Source: a virus
Reading direction: 5' to 3' (one strand)
Length of the DNA: 64,000 nt
IMG/VR virus record: IMGVR_UViG_3300024350_000252
Location: 174,048 to 238,047 of that record
A program made the translations under genes and the position numbers. Below are positions 36,430-44,525 of this stretch, piece by piece. The first letter of the stretch is position 1, and each line of letters opens with the position of its first letter. The notes under the pieces are model-generated. The model ran no database searches. It was not told where the DNA came from and saw only the letters and a program-made list of their open reading frames with translations.

Positions 36430-36434
36430 TGAGT

Positions 36435-37010
36435 ATGAAATCACTAAAAGACTATCTTACAGAAAGCCAAAAAACTTACAGTTTCCGTATCAAAGTAGCT
36501 GGTAAGTATAATGAAGGTTTCGTTGAAGCTGCTAAACAGGCTATGAGCAAGTATGGTTGCGCAAAGTTTGAAAAAGTCAGCGATATTCCTATTGCTAACA
36601 AGCATTTGGATTTTCCACAGCTAGAAAATATAGATGTGTCTGTATACGAAACTGATTGTACATATCCTGTAACACCTATCGAAATTTCTGCGTTACTACA
36701 CGAAGTAACTAAAATCCCAGAAGTGTATTTCAAAGTTAGAAACCTAGGTGATACTACAGACATCTATATTCCTGTAGATGCGCAAAAGAGTGGTAAAGCT
36801 CTATTAGATGATCCAGAATACAAAGAACATCCCAAGTTTGCTTCAAAAGATTACTTCGGTGATGATTTCAACAGATCGTTCTTGAAAGACCTAGCCAAGC
36901 AAAGCAAGGCACAGAAAAAAGAAATAGGCCAGAACGAAGAATACAAATTACCAAAAACTAAAGCAGATAAGGCAGGTGTATCTAGTCCTATCTCAAGGAG
37001 TCCTAGATGA
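36435..37010 (+). CDS. Hypothetical protein with a possible capsid-targeting N-terminus
   Basis: 191 aa from the ATG at 36435, chosen from the promoter spacing; an ATG two codons earlier is possible. The first ten residues (Met-Lys-Ser-Leu-Lys-Asp-Tyr-Leu-Thr-Glu) resemble the T4 capsid-targeting peptide Met-Lys-Thr-Tyr-Gln-Glu-Phe-Ile-Ala-Glu, which the prohead protease cuts after Glu. The body is alpha/beta with no catalytic motif. The C-terminal 60 residues are Lys- and Asp-rich and probably disordered. Between the terminase genes, a packaged internal head protein is a reasonable guess. Confidence 0.6.
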   Translation: MKSLKDYLTESQKTYSFRIKVAGKYNEGFVEAAKQAMSKYGCAKFEKVSDIPIANKHLDFPQLENIDVSVYETDCTYPVTPIEISALLHEVTKIPEVYFKVRNLGDTTDIYIPVDAQKSGKALLDDPEYKEHPKFASKDYFGDDFNRSFLKDLAKQSKAQKKEIGQNEEYKLPKTKADKAGVSSPISRSPR

Positions 37011-37525
37011 ATTTCAACGAATTATACAAGAAGATAGCAGACTTAGATCAGCCAGTCTCTGAACAGAAAGTAGACGAGTGCGGTGAAATGCCCTCGATGC
37101 AATCTTCGATGGATCAGCCATCAGTTAGCGTCAATCTTAATGCTAGAGGTTTAGACAATATCGAGCATTTGATGGCATTGTTTACTAAAGTCAATCCTGA
37201 CATGATGCCAAAAGGTGATGCTCCGATGCCAAAGATGGTCGATCCGGCAGCTCACATGTCCAGTCTAAAGCAAAAGCTATTCGGTGACGGTGAAGAAATG
37301 GATGCTGAAGAAGATGCCGCCGGTGGATTTGATTCTGCTTCAACCGCTCCTGATGAGAAAGTAGCAGATTTTACAGCCGCTATACCAGCAGGCGATGATT
37401 TCCATAAAGAAAAGAAAATGTATCCTAGAGCACAACCAGGAGATAATCCACGTGCTATGGAAAGCCTAGTAGACAAGATCAAAGAACAACTATTAGCTGA
37501 TCTACAAAGTCATAAAAATCAATAA
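37007..37525 (+). CDS. Hypothetical acidic protein between the terminase genes
   Basis: 172 aa, overlapping the previous gene by 4 nt (ATGA). N-terminus is Met-Asn-Phe-Asn-Glu-Leu-Tyr-Lys-Lys-Ile, then low-complexity Met/Pro/Asp/Glu-rich sequence, ending Leu-Val-Asp-Lys-Ile-Lys-Glu-Gln-Leu-Leu-Ala-Asp-Leu. Only the two ends look structured. It is probably a partner of the upstream gene, perhaps a scaffold or core component. Confidence 0.55.
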   Translation: MNFNELYKKIADLDQPVSEQKVDECGEMPSMQSSMDQPSVSVNLNARGLDNIEHLMALFTKVNPDMMPKGDAPMPKMVDPAAHMSSLKQKLFGDGEEMDAEEDAAGGFDSASTAPDEKVADFTAAIPAGDDFHKEKKMYPRAQPGDNPRAMESLVDKIKEQLLADLQSHKNQ

Positions 37526-37540
37526 AGATTTAAAAATACC

Positions 37541-37568
37541 AAATAGGCCCATTAGGGCCTATTTTTTT
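37541..37568 (+). terminator. Rho-independent terminator before gp17
   Basis: AAATAGGCCC / GGGCCTATTT with an ATTA loop, then a T-run. It separates the small-terminase operon from the gp17 promoter 2 nt later. Confidence 0.9.
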
Positions 37569-37569
37569 C

Positions 37570-37577
37570 ATTAAATA
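37570..37577 (+). promoter_or_regulatory. T4-type late promoter (ATTAAATA), 5 nt before gp17
   Basis: TAAATA, then TAGTC, then the ATG at 37583, directly behind a terminator. There is no room for a ribosome site. Confidence 0.65.
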
Positions 37578-37582
37578 TAGTC

Positions 37583-39172
37583 ATGAGTAAAAGTTTAGAT
37601 GGCGTATTAATCAAGAAGGCGCATAAGCCGGAAAGATATACTCTCGAAGAAGTCAAACACCTAGAAGCATGTTTAGATCCGATAGACGGACCATTATACT
37701 TCTGTAAGAACTTCTTAAAGATTCAACATCCGACTAAAGGTTCTATTCCTTTCGAACCTTACGAGTATCAAGAAGAATTAATACGTGCTTATCATAATCA
37801 TACCTACACGATAGCGATGTTGCCGCGTCAGATGGGTAAAACTACCTGTGCTAGCGGTTATCTACTTTGGTATACAATGTTTGTACCTGAAGCACAGGTA
37901 CTAATTGCTGCCCACAAATACACAGGTGCGCAAGATATCATGAATCGTTATCGCTATGGTTACGAAAATCTTCCTGATTTTATACGTGCTGGTGTATATT
38001 CATATAACAGAAATACTATCGAATTCGACAATGGCGCACGTATACAAGCAACTACAACGACAGAAAACACAGGTCGTGGTAAATCTCTTTCGCTAATATA
38101 CTGCGACGAGTTTGCGTTCGTACAACCTCCAGAAAAAGCCAAAGAGTTCTGGACTGCTTTATCACCAACATTGTCAACGGGTGGTAAGTGTATTATCACA
38201 TCAACACCAAATTCAGACGAAGATCAGTTTGCTATGATCTGGACTGAAGCTAACAAAAAATTCGACGAGTATGGTAACGAAAGAGAAGTAGGCACTAACG
38301 GATTCTACCCATACTTTGCTCCATGGAGCGAACATCCGGATCGTGATGAAGAATGGGCTAAGGTAGAACGTGCCAAGATTGGTGAAGAGCGTTTCCGTCG
38401 TGAATTTGACTGCGAGTTCTTGATCTTTGATGAAACACTGATCAACGCAGTAAAATTAACTGAGCTTAAAGGTGTAGACCCTATAATGACTATGGGTCAA
38501 ACACGTTGGTACAAAGATATCGATCCTCGTTGTACCTATCTCGTAGCACTAGACCCTAGTTTGGGTACAGGCGGCGACTATGGTGCTATCCAAGTATTTG
38601 AAATGCCTACTATGGAGCAGGTCGCAGAATGGCGTCATAATTTAACTCCGATACAGGCACAAGTTAAGCATATGCGAGAAATCATAAAATATATCGCAGA
38701 ACGCGGTGAAGAAAAAGGTGGAGCATCTCCACAGATCTATTACAGTGTTGAAAACAATACACTAGGTGAAGCAGCTCTAGTAGTGATCAATGATTTAGGT
38801 GAAGAAAATTTCCGAGGATTATTTTTAAGTGAACCCATCCGTAAAGGTCATGTGCGTAAGTTCCGTAAAGGGTTTAACACTACGCATCGCACTAAAATCT
38901 CTGCTTGTGCTATATTCAAAAATCTGATAGAAACACACAGGATGAAAATATTCTCTAAACCGTTAATATCTGAGCTAAAAACGTTCGTAGCACACGGTGT
39001 AGGGTTTGGAGCTAAAACGGGTGAGCACGACGACTTAGTTTCAGCTATGCTATTAATCATACGCATGGCGGGCATACTCAGTGATTGGGATCCGCAGATC
39101 TATGAAAAAATGACGGAACAGCTCACTGAAGATCAATTGCCTATGCCTATCTTTGTAAGTACAGGATTCTGA
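37583..39172 (+). CDS. 17: Terminase large subunit, ATPase-nuclease (T4 gp17-like)
   Basis: 529 aa against 610 in T4. The ATPase domain has Walker A Pro-Arg-Gln-Met-Gly-Lys-Thr-Thr (81-88), Walker B Leu-Ile-Tyr-Cys-Asp-Glu (171-176) and a Thr-Ser-Thr-Pro-Asn coupling motif. The nuclease domain has the first catalytic Asp in Leu-Val-Ala-Leu-Asp-Pro-Ser-Leu-Gly (Asp324), a Val-Glu-Asn-Asn motif and a closing Glu-His-Asp-Asp-Leu-Val-Ser-Ala. It drives headful packaging and cuts concatemers. It lacks the long C-terminal tail of T4 gp17. Confidence 0.95.
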   Translation: MSKSLDGVLIKKAHKPERYTLEEVKHLEACLDPIDGPLYFCKNFLKIQHPTKGSIPFEPYEYQEELIRAYHNHTYTIAMLPRQMGKTTCASGYLLWYTMFVPEAQVLIAAHKYTGAQDIMNRYRYGYENLPDFIRAGVYSYNRNTIEFDNGARIQATTTTENTGRGKSLSLIYCDEFAFVQPPEKAKEFWTALSPTLSTGGKCIITSTPNSDEDQFAMIWTEANKKFDEYGNEREVGTNGFYPYFAPWSEHPDRDEEWAKVERAKIGEERFRREFDCEFLIFDETLINAVKLTELKGVDPIMTMGQTRWYKDIDPRCTYLVALDPSLGTGGDYGAIQVFEMPTMEQVAEWRHNLTPIQAQVKHMREIIKYIAERGEEKGGASPQIYYSVENNTLGEAALVVINDLGEENFRGLFLSEPIRKGHVRKFRKGFNTTHRTKISACAIFKNLIETHRMKIFSKPLISELKTFVAHGVGFGAKTGEHDDLVSAMLLIIRMAGILSDWDPQIYEKMTEQLTEDQLPMPIFVSTGF

Positions 39173-39178
39173 TAAATA
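39171..39178 (+). promoter_or_regulatory. T4-type late promoter (GATAAATA), 5 nt before the gene at 39184
   Basis: The core overlaps the gp17 stop region; TTAAC and the ATG follow. Confidence 0.65.
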
Positions 39179-39183
39179 TTAAC

Positions 39184-40842
39184 ATGGAAGATAATGTCAA
39201 AAGCGTAGCCACTGATTTATTCTACAAAGTTAGAAGCCGTTTTTCTGGCTTAAAACTAGGGAAAGAAACCGGTGAAGTAACAATAAATCCCGAAGAAGCT
39301 GTATTTTTCGACTTTGATTATATGGAGGGCGAAAACCCATTAGGACACGTGAGTGTGAGCCTAGCAGAGCCCGGAAGCATGAAAGTCTATTATAGTACAG
39401 GTATCACAGAATCAATGAACCCTTTACAGAAAAACAATTGGTATGATTTTCTTAGAGGTTTAAGAGAATTTGCTAAACGCAGATTGATGACTTTTGACAC
39501 CAGAGATATCACAAAAGATTATCTAGACAAGAGAGACTTCGCTTTCTTGTCTCAGTACTCAAACAATTCACAGGTCGGAGAATCGGTTATGAAAGAAGGA
39601 ATGTATGGTAGCTCAAAGACTAGCTATCAAAAATTAGAAAATACGAAATTAATCGTCAAGCACAGTAAACAAGTAGACGAAAATTCTCCAGGTTCAAGGA
39701 CCAGGAATATCGTAGGACTGTTCATCGAAAACAGCGCAGGAGAAAGATTCAAATATCCTTTCATCCATTTAGCTGGAGCGAGAGCGATGCAACGTCATGT
39801 ACAAGAAGGTGGTTTGCCTTATGATCCAATTGGCAAGCATATCGTAGGCATCAGTGAACAAATAGCACAATTGAAAAATTTCAATAACTATGTAACAAAA
39901 AACAATCTAATCACAGTAGAAACTATCAACATCATGGATAGGAGCAAAGGCGCACTTGACAAGTTGAGAGAAGAGATACAAAAACTATCGAGAAAATCTT
40001 ATTACGAGCAATTCAAGACTAACTTTAAAGAATCTTCTCTACAAGAAATTCCAGAGGATGTAATCGAAGATCTAACAAATAAATTCACAGTAAAGAATTT
40101 CAAAGAAGATATCAAATCCGTGTTTCCTATCATTTATAACTTGATGCAAGAGGAAAACGGTTTAGGCTATGACGACATAGTCGCAATTGATTTAGTAGAT
40201 CAAGACGAGCCAGTACAAGAAGAAACACATGAGTATGTTTCTAACTTTGACAAGTTTGAATCATGGGTATTCAACCTAGGTGAAGAAAGTGCTATACTCA
40301 GCACAGACGAAGATGAAAGATCGGCTGCTGTAACCAAACTGGGTGAATTGATCAATCAACATTTTCCAGCAGGCACCGATGGCACTAACGCTATAGAGGC
40401 ATTAAATGGTATCATCGATGATCCAGGCCTAAACAGTCAGATCAAGGCTGCTGCCAAGCAAGATCCAGATGCGTGTGTAAGACCATTAGTATACGAGTGG
40501 TTACAACAACATGCTCCTGAGATAGTCAACGAACTAGATTTTGGTGATATGGAGCAGCCACAAGAATCTCAAGAAGAAGAACCAGAACAAGAAGAACCAG
40601 AAACCACAGAATCTTATACTGTGAAAGATTTGGCAGAATTCATTGGTTCATTCTACGATAAAGAAGCAGGCGCATTTCCTAAAGGCCCAGAAGGTGTATC
40701 AATCATGGTAGGCAAAAAGTTTGGCGAAAGAGCTGAACAGATCGCAAGAAAGATGGTCGAAAGAATGGCTCCTCAGCAAACACATGAAAAGAATCCACAA
40801 CTAGCAGAACTGTCAAGAATTAAATCATTGGCAGGCATCTAA
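39184..40842 (+). CDS. Large conserved hypothetical virion-associated protein
   Basis: 552 aa. The N-terminal half is alpha/beta, with Phe-Phe-Asp-Phe-Asp-Tyr and a Pro-Phe-Ile-His-Leu-Ala-Gly-Ala-Arg-Ala-Met-Gln-Arg-His-Val segment around residue 200. A helical, Glu-rich middle follows, with an acidic linker of Glu/Pro/Gln near residues 460-480 and a final helical domain. No enzyme motif seen. Proteins of this type sit next to terminase in other marine T4-like phages. Its late promoter suggests a head or internal protein. It is closed off by a terminator. Confidence 0.6.
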   Translation: MEDNVKSVATDLFYKVRSRFSGLKLGKETGEVTINPEEAVFFDFDYMEGENPLGHVSVSLAEPGSMKVYYSTGITESMNPLQKNNWYDFLRGLREFAKRRLMTFDTRDITKDYLDKRDFAFLSQYSNNSQVGESVMKEGMYGSSKTSYQKLENTKLIVKHSKQVDENSPGSRTRNIVGLFIENSAGERFKYPFIHLAGARAMQRHVQEGGLPYDPIGKHIVGISEQIAQLKNFNNYVTKNNLITVETINIMDRSKGALDKLREEIQKLSRKSYYEQFKTNFKESSLQEIPEDVIEDLTNKFTVKNFKEDIKSVFPIIYNLMQEENGLGYDDIVAIDLVDQDEPVQEETHEYVSNFDKFESWVFNLGEESAILSTDEDERSAAVTKLGELINQHFPAGTDGTNAIEALNGIIDDPGLNSQIKAAAKQDPDACVRPLVYEWLQQHAPEIVNELDFGDMEQPQESQEEEPEQEEPETTESYTVKDLAEFIGSFYDKEAGAFPKGPEGVSIMVGKKFGERAEQIARKMVERMAPQQTHEKNPQLAELSRIKSLAGI

Positions 40843-40846
40843 CAAC

Positions 40847-40872
40847 TAGGGCACTTCGGTGCCCTATCTTTT
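40847..40872 (+). terminator. Rho-independent terminator with TTCG loop
   Basis: TAGGGCAC / GTGCCCTA with a stable TTCG tetraloop, then TCTTTTT. It ends the late terminase operon. Confidence 0.9.
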
Positions 40873-40893
40873 TGGCGAAATTCCTGTAAACTT

Positions 40894-40922
40894 TTTACGC
40901 AGTAAAACGTTCTATATATAAC
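40894..40922 (+). promoter_or_regulatory. Probable sigma70-type promoter (TTTACG-N17-TATAAC)
   Basis: Four of six at -35 and five of six at -10, with a 17-nt spacer, right after a terminator. An inverted repeat ACACAG / CTGTGT (40921-40940) covers the expected start and could be an operator or a 5' stabilising hairpin. Confidence 0.5.
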
Positions 40923-40959
40923 ACAGATAGTTTTCTGTGTCTTTTAAAAGGAATTTCAT

Positions 40960-41157
40960 ATGAAATCGATCGTAGCATTATTCGCATCACTAGCATTCGC
41001 ATCTGTAGCACTAGCCGCAGAACCAGCTAAGAAAGAAGAAAAGAAGGTAGAAGCCAAGCCAGCAGCCGCAGCACCCGCAGCTAAAGACGCTAAGGCCCCA
41101 GCCGCTAAAAGCGATACCAAGCCTGCTGATAAAAAAGCCGAAGCTCCTAAGAAGTAA
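40960..41157 (+). CDS. Small exported Ala/Lys/Pro-rich protein
   Basis: 65 aa. A clear signal peptide (Met-Lys-Ser-Ile, then a hydrophobic Ala/Leu/Phe stretch to residue 17) ends in Ala-Leu-Ala-Ala near residue 20. The mature part is almost only Lys, Ala, Pro, Glu and Asp in repeated Pro-Ala-Ala and Lys-Lys patterns, so probably disordered and basic. The AAAGGA ribosome site is strong. Such peptides are common in the periplasm of beta- and gammaproteobacteria, so this may be acquired from the host. A role at the envelope is inferred. Confidence 0.7.
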   Translation: MKSIVALFASLAFASVALAAEPAKKEEKKVEAKPAAAAPAAKDAKAPAAKSDTKPADKKAEAPKK

Positions 41158-41176
41158 TCCAACAAGAAGGTCACTC

Positions 41177-41359
41177 ATCGTCAACGGAGATGATCTAGGT
41201 TATCTAATAGACGATGAGGATCTGCTGTCAGGATACAGAACTCCTGAACTAGTCAAAAGAAAAAAATCAGAAGATGATGATCTTTCAGATTACGTTAGAT
41301 GGAGATTGTTCTTAGCAAGGCAACTGGCTTTGTTAAAGTACCGAGAAAAGTGGACATGA
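41177..41359 (+). CDS. Short ORF without a standard start codon, acidic-to-basic 60-aa protein
   Basis: The frame is open and reads Val-Asn-Gly-Asp-Asp-Leu-Gly-Tyr-Leu-Ile-Asp-Asp, then Tyr-Arg-Thr-Pro-Glu-Leu-Val-Lys-Arg, then Asp-Tyr-Val-Arg-Trp-Arg-Leu-Phe-Leu-Ala-Arg-Gln-Leu. This looks like a real helical protein. No ATG, GTG or TTG is in frame upstream of this core. An AAGAAGG ribosome-like site lies 6 nt before an ATC codon at 41177. Options are an ATC start, a frameshift from the exported-protein gene (which ends in another frame at 41157), or a sequence error. Confidence 0.45.
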   Translation: MVNGDDLGYLIDDEDLLSGYRTPELVKRKKSEDDDLSDYVRWRLFLARQLALLKYREKWT

Positions 41360-41373
41360 GCCACTTTTCTTTT
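41346..41373 (+). terminator. Rho-independent terminator overlapping the short ORF end
   Basis: AAAAGTGG / CCACTTTT with a 7-nt loop, then CTTTT. The stop codon of the short ORF lies in the loop. Confidence 0.75.
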
Positions 41374-41396
41374 GGTAGAAAAAAATCACAATTAAG

Positions 41397-41425
41397 TTGA
41401 CTTTACTAAATAAAACACGCATACT
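41397..41425 (+). promoter_or_regulatory. Probable sigma70-type promoter and structured leader of gp32
   Basis: TTGACT (41397-41402), a 17-nt spacer and CATACT (41420-41425). Overlapping it is GCATA / TATGC (41419-41435), and GGCATA occurs twice further on before the very strong AAAGGAGG site. T4 gp32 represses its own translation through a leader pseudoknot; these repeats may play a similar part. Confidence 0.5.
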
Positions 41426-41477
41426 AACACTATGCGCAAGGCATACATTTTAAGGCATATAAAGGAGGCAAATTAAA

Positions 41478-42464
41478 ATGGCTACACTAGCAGAAATCCG
41501 TGCTAAACTTCAAGAAGCACAATCACGCCAAGGCGGCACATCTACAGGCGGCGGCGACAACGCAATTTACCCCCACTGGAATATGGAAGAAGGCAAGGAA
41601 GCCACTGTTCGATTCTTACCGGACGGTGATCCTAACAACACATTCTTCTGGGCAGAACGTGCGATGATCAAGCTGCCATTCGCAGGCATTAAAGGTGACA
41701 CTTCCAGTAAGCCAGTTACTGTACAAGTTCCCTGTGTTGAGATGTGGAATGAAACCTGTCCAATCCTAAGCGAAGTACGTGGTTGGTTTAAGGACAAGGC
41801 TCTAGAAGATATGGGCCGTAAGTATTGGAAGAAGCGTTCTTATATCTTCCAAGGTTTCGTTGTTAAGAGTCCTATCGCTGAAGATACGACACCAGCAAAT
41901 CCGATCCGCCGATTTATTATCGGTCCTCAGATCTTTACGATCATCCGTTCAGCATTGATGGATCCAGAACTCAACGAACTGCCAACTGATTTCTTACATG
42001 GTGTGGATTTCCGCATCGCTAAGACTTCTAAGGGCGGGTATGCTGACTACTCTACTTCTAAGTGGAGCCGTAATGAACGTGCTCTATCTCCAGAAGAATC
42101 GGCTGCTATCGAAGCAAATGGCTTGTTCAATCTAAAAGACTTCTTGCCCAAGAAGCCAACAGATGTTGAACTCAAGGTCATGAAAGAAATGTTCGAAGCA
42201 TCAGTTGACGGTGAAGCATACGACATGGATCGTTGGGGTCAATATTTCAAACCAGCCGGCATGAGCCAGCAAACTGGTGATCCATTGAAGCAAAATGGTG
42301 CGGCTCAGGCAGCAACAACACAAGCATCTGAAGATTATGATGATGAGCCAACACAGGCTGCTCCTGCGGCTAAGGCAGCACCTGCTCCTACTAACACTAA
42401 TTCTGAATCAGCAAGTCGCGCACAAGATATCTTGGCGATGATTCGTAACCGTCAGAAGCAGTAA
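41478..42464 (+). CDS. 32: Single-stranded DNA-binding protein (T4 gp32-like)
   Basis: 328 aa against 301 in T4. The start (Leu-Ala-Glu-Ile-Arg-Ala-Lys-Leu-Gln-Glu-Ala) is the cooperativity region. The core has Tyr-Pro-His-Trp-Asn-Met-x-Glu-Gly, Val-Arg-Phe-Leu-Pro-Asp-Gly-Asp and Tyr-Ile-Phe-Gln-Gly-Phe-Val-Val. The zinc region is reduced: only two Cys (Val-Pro-Cys-Val-Glu-Met-Trp-x-x-Thr-Cys-Pro), as in cyanophage homologues. The C-terminal linker is Ala/Pro/Thr-rich and ends in a conserved Asp-Ile-Leu-Ala-Met-Ile-Arg. It coats ssDNA in replication and recombination and works with UvsX and UvsY downstream. Confidence 0.93.
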   Translation: MATLAEIRAKLQEAQSRQGGTSTGGGDNAIYPHWNMEEGKEATVRFLPDGDPNNTFFWAERAMIKLPFAGIKGDTSSKPVTVQVPCVEMWNETCPILSEVRGWFKDKALEDMGRKYWKKRSYIFQGFVVKSPIAEDTTPANPIRRFIIGPQIFTIIRSALMDPELNELPTDFLHGVDFRIAKTSKGGYADYSTSKWSRNERALSPEESAAIEANGLFNLKDFLPKKPTDVELKVMKEMFEASVDGEAYDMDRWGQYFKPAGMSQQTGDPLKQNGAAQAATTQASEDYDDEPTQAAPAAKAAPAPTNTNSESASRAQDILAMIRNRQKQ

Positions 42465-42472
42465 TAACACGG

Positions 42473-42511
42473 CTCGGGCCTCTGAGACATAGTTCTTACG
42501 CCCGAGTTTTT
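42473..42511 (+). terminator. Rho-independent terminator after gp32
   Basis: CTCGGGC / GCCCGAG with a 20-nt loop and a TTTTT tail. It would reduce read-through into the UvsX operon, so gp32 can be made in excess. Confidence 0.8.
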
Positions 42512-42528
42512 CATCTAGGAGATTAATA

Positions 42529-42720
42529 ATGGCAAAACTAACAAAACTAGCAAAAGTCAGTGAATCTATCACTATCAATCGTTATGACAACGCATGGATG
42601 GTTGAAATTGGTGGACGTGACAAGAAAGAAGATTGGAAAAATACTAAGACAGTATGTAATACTGAACAAGAGTTAGTTGATCTAATCAAAGAATATAATA
42701 CGATGGAGTTGGATAATTGA
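42529..42720 (+). CDS. Small hypothetical protein preceding UvsX
   Basis: 63 aa with a CTAGGAG ribosome site. Basic N-terminus, then Tyr-Asp-Asn-Ala-Trp-Met-Val-Glu-Ile-Gly-Gly and an acidic helical end. It ends 1 nt before uvsX, so it is co-translated with it. Marine T4-like phages often have a small gene of this type here; function unknown. Confidence 0.65.
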   Translation: MAKLTKLAKVSESITINRYDNAWMVEIGGRDKKEDWKNTKTVCNTEQELVDLIKEYNTMELDN

Positions 42721-42721
42721 T

Positions 42722-43795
42722 ATGGCTAATAAACCGTTTGACGTTTCAAAATTTAGAAAAAATCTAACAAAGAGTATCGACGGTCTTAGCATTGGCTTCA
42801 ACGATCCGACGGATTGGATTTCAACTGGCAACTATGCCTTGAACTATCTTATCAGTGGCGATTTCAACAGAGGCGTGCCATTAGGCAAAGTCACTGTGTT
42901 CGCAGGTGAATCAGGCGCAGGTAAAAGTTTTATCTGTTCTGGTAATCTTGTACGTCACGCACAAGAACAAGGTATATTTGTAGTTCTCGTCGACAGCGAA
43001 AATGCTCTAGACGAAAATTGGTTGAAAGCATTGAACGTAGATACCAGCGAAGAAAAACTACTCAAACTCAACATGGCTATGATCGATGATGTTGCTAAGA
43101 CTATCAACGAGTTCATGTCAGAATACAAAGCTATGCCCGATGGTGATCGACCAAAGGTATTGTTTGTTATCGACAGTCTAGGTATGTTGTTGACTCCAAC
43201 TGATGTTAATCAGTTTGAAGCAGGTGATTTGAAAGGTGACATGGGTCGTAAACCTAAGGCACTGACAGCACTTGTTCGTAACTGTGTTAATATGTTTGGC
43301 AGTCATAATGTTGGCCTAGTAGCAACTAATCATACATACGCAAGTCAAGACATGTTCGATCCTGACGACAAGATTTCAGGTGGGCAGGGTTTTATCTATG
43401 CGTCAAGCATTGTAGTTGCTATGAAAAAGCTCAAGCTCAAAGAAGATGATGATGGCAACAAGATTTCAGAAGTTAGAGGTATCCGTGCCGCATGTAAGAT
43501 CATGAAGACACGTTATGCTAAACCTTTTGAATCAGTACAGGTAAAAATTCCTTACGAAACAGGTATGAATCCATATAGTGGACTGGTCGACTTGTTTGAA
43601 GCTAAAGGTATGCTCAAGAAAGAAGGAAATGCTTTGGCCTATACAACCAGCGATGGCGAGATCATCAAACAGTTCCGTAAGGCTTGGGAAAAGAATGAGA
43701 AAGAAGGTCTAGACAAAATCATGGAAGACATTTCAAATCATGGCGAAAAATCCGTTTCAGAGATAATTACAACTGTTGAAACGGAGACTATCTAA
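42722..43795 (+). CDS. uvsX: RecA-like recombinase (UvsX)
   Basis: 357 aa against about 390 in T4. Walker A Gly-Glu-Ser-Gly-Ala-Gly-Lys-Ser is at residues 62-69. Walker B is Val-Leu-Phe-Val-Ile-Asp-Ser-Leu-Gly-Met-Leu, and there is a conserved Ala-Thr-Asn-His-Thr-Tyr. A Gly-Gly-Gln-Gly-Phe-Ile-Tyr-Ala DNA-binding loop and Lys-Thr-Arg-Tyr-Ala-Lys-Pro follow. UvsX forms filaments on ssDNA and carries out strand exchange, needed for recombination-dependent replication. It heads the uvsX-orf-uvsY operon. Confidence 0.94.
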   Translation: MANKPFDVSKFRKNLTKSIDGLSIGFNDPTDWISTGNYALNYLISGDFNRGVPLGKVTVFAGESGAGKSFICSGNLVRHAQEQGIFVVLVDSENALDENWLKALNVDTSEEKLLKLNMAMIDDVAKTINEFMSEYKAMPDGDRPKVLFVIDSLGMLLTPTDVNQFEAGDLKGDMGRKPKALTALVRNCVNMFGSHNVGLVATNHTYASQDMFDPDDKISGGQGFIYASSIVVAMKKLKLKEDDDGNKISEVRGIRAACKIMKTRYAKPFESVQVKIPYETGMNPYSGLVDLFEAKGMLKKEGNALAYTTSDGEIIKQFRKAWEKNEKEGLDKIMEDISNHGEKSVSEIITTVETETI

Positions 43796-43797
43796 CC

Positions 43798-44052
43798 ATG
43801 AAAGAAGACCTGATTGCTGATCTTTGGACCACGCTTGTCGAATTTATTCCTGAAAAACAAAAGAAGGAAGCCGCACAGAATTTTGTAGATATACTATTAG
43901 ACTATGGTATCAAAGAATCTGTGTTAGATGATTTGCTAGGCGTTGATCCGTATCTCGATCAAGCTATTGATTATGTCGCAGACGAAAAAGGCTACGATGA
44001 CAGTGAAGAAGACTATCACGACGATGACGATTCTTACGATGACGAGGACTAA
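43798..44052 (+). CDS. Small acidic protein between UvsX and UvsY
   Basis: 84 aa, starting 2 nt after uvsX and overlapping uvsY by 1 nt. The first 55 residues are helical (Phe-Ile-Pro-Glu-Lys-Gln-Lys-Lys-Glu-Ala-Ala, Asp-Tyr-Gly-Ile-Lys-Glu-Ser-Val). The last 25 are almost all Asp, Glu and Tyr. The tail could mimic DNA or bind the basic recombination proteins. No known family is assigned. Confidence 0.7.
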   Translation: MKEDLIADLWTTLVEFIPEKQKKEAAQNFVDILLDYGIKESVLDDLLGVDPYLDQAIDYVADEKGYDDSEEDYHDDDDSYDDED

Positions 44053-44507
44053 TGAATTGGTACGATAAAATATCCAAAGATATTTCTAATATCCCAGATG
44101 CTGTAGCTTATTTTGAATCTGAGCTACAGCAAGCAAGGATAGAATGTAAGATCTTTGGAAACATCGAAAAGGCTTCGGCATCTATGCCTGGTATAGTAGA
44201 AAATCGCTTTGGTCAATTACAAGAGATCGAAGCGATTCTCGAATACCTTAATATAGAGTTACGTCGACTAAAAAGTCAACATTTTAGAAAATATCTTGAA
44301 AACTATCAACGTGCTTTGTCATCTAGAGACTGTGAAAAGTTTGTAGACGGCGAAGCAGACGTTGTAGATTTTGAAAAGATTATCAATGAATTTGCTCTAC
44401 TACGCAACAAATGGTTAGGTATTACCAAAGCACTTGATCAGAAACAATGGCAATTGACTAATATAGTCAAACTCAGAATTGCCGGCATGGAAGACGCCAC
44501 TCTGTAA
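44052..44507 (+). CDS. uvsY: Recombination mediator UvsY
   Basis: 151 aa against 137 in T4. It is a mostly helical protein with the cyanophage-type UvsY block Phe-Arg-Lys-Tyr-Leu-Glu-Asn-Tyr-x-Arg-Ala-Leu-(Ser)-Ser-Arg-Asp, Lys-Phe-Val-Asp-Gly-Glu and Asn-Glu-Phe-Ala-Leu-Leu-Arg-Asn-Lys-Trp-Leu-Gly-Ile. UvsY loads UvsX onto gp32-covered ssDNA. All three partners lie within 3 kb here. Confidence 0.85.
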   Translation: MNWYDKISKDISNIPDAVAYFESELQQARIECKIFGNIEKASASMPGIVENRFGQLQEIEAILEYLNIELRRLKSQHFRKYLENYQRALSSRDCEKFVDGEADVVDFEKIINEFALLRNKWLGITKALDQKQWQLTNIVKLRIAGMEDATL

Positions 44508-44525
44508 TACCACAAAAACATAGCA

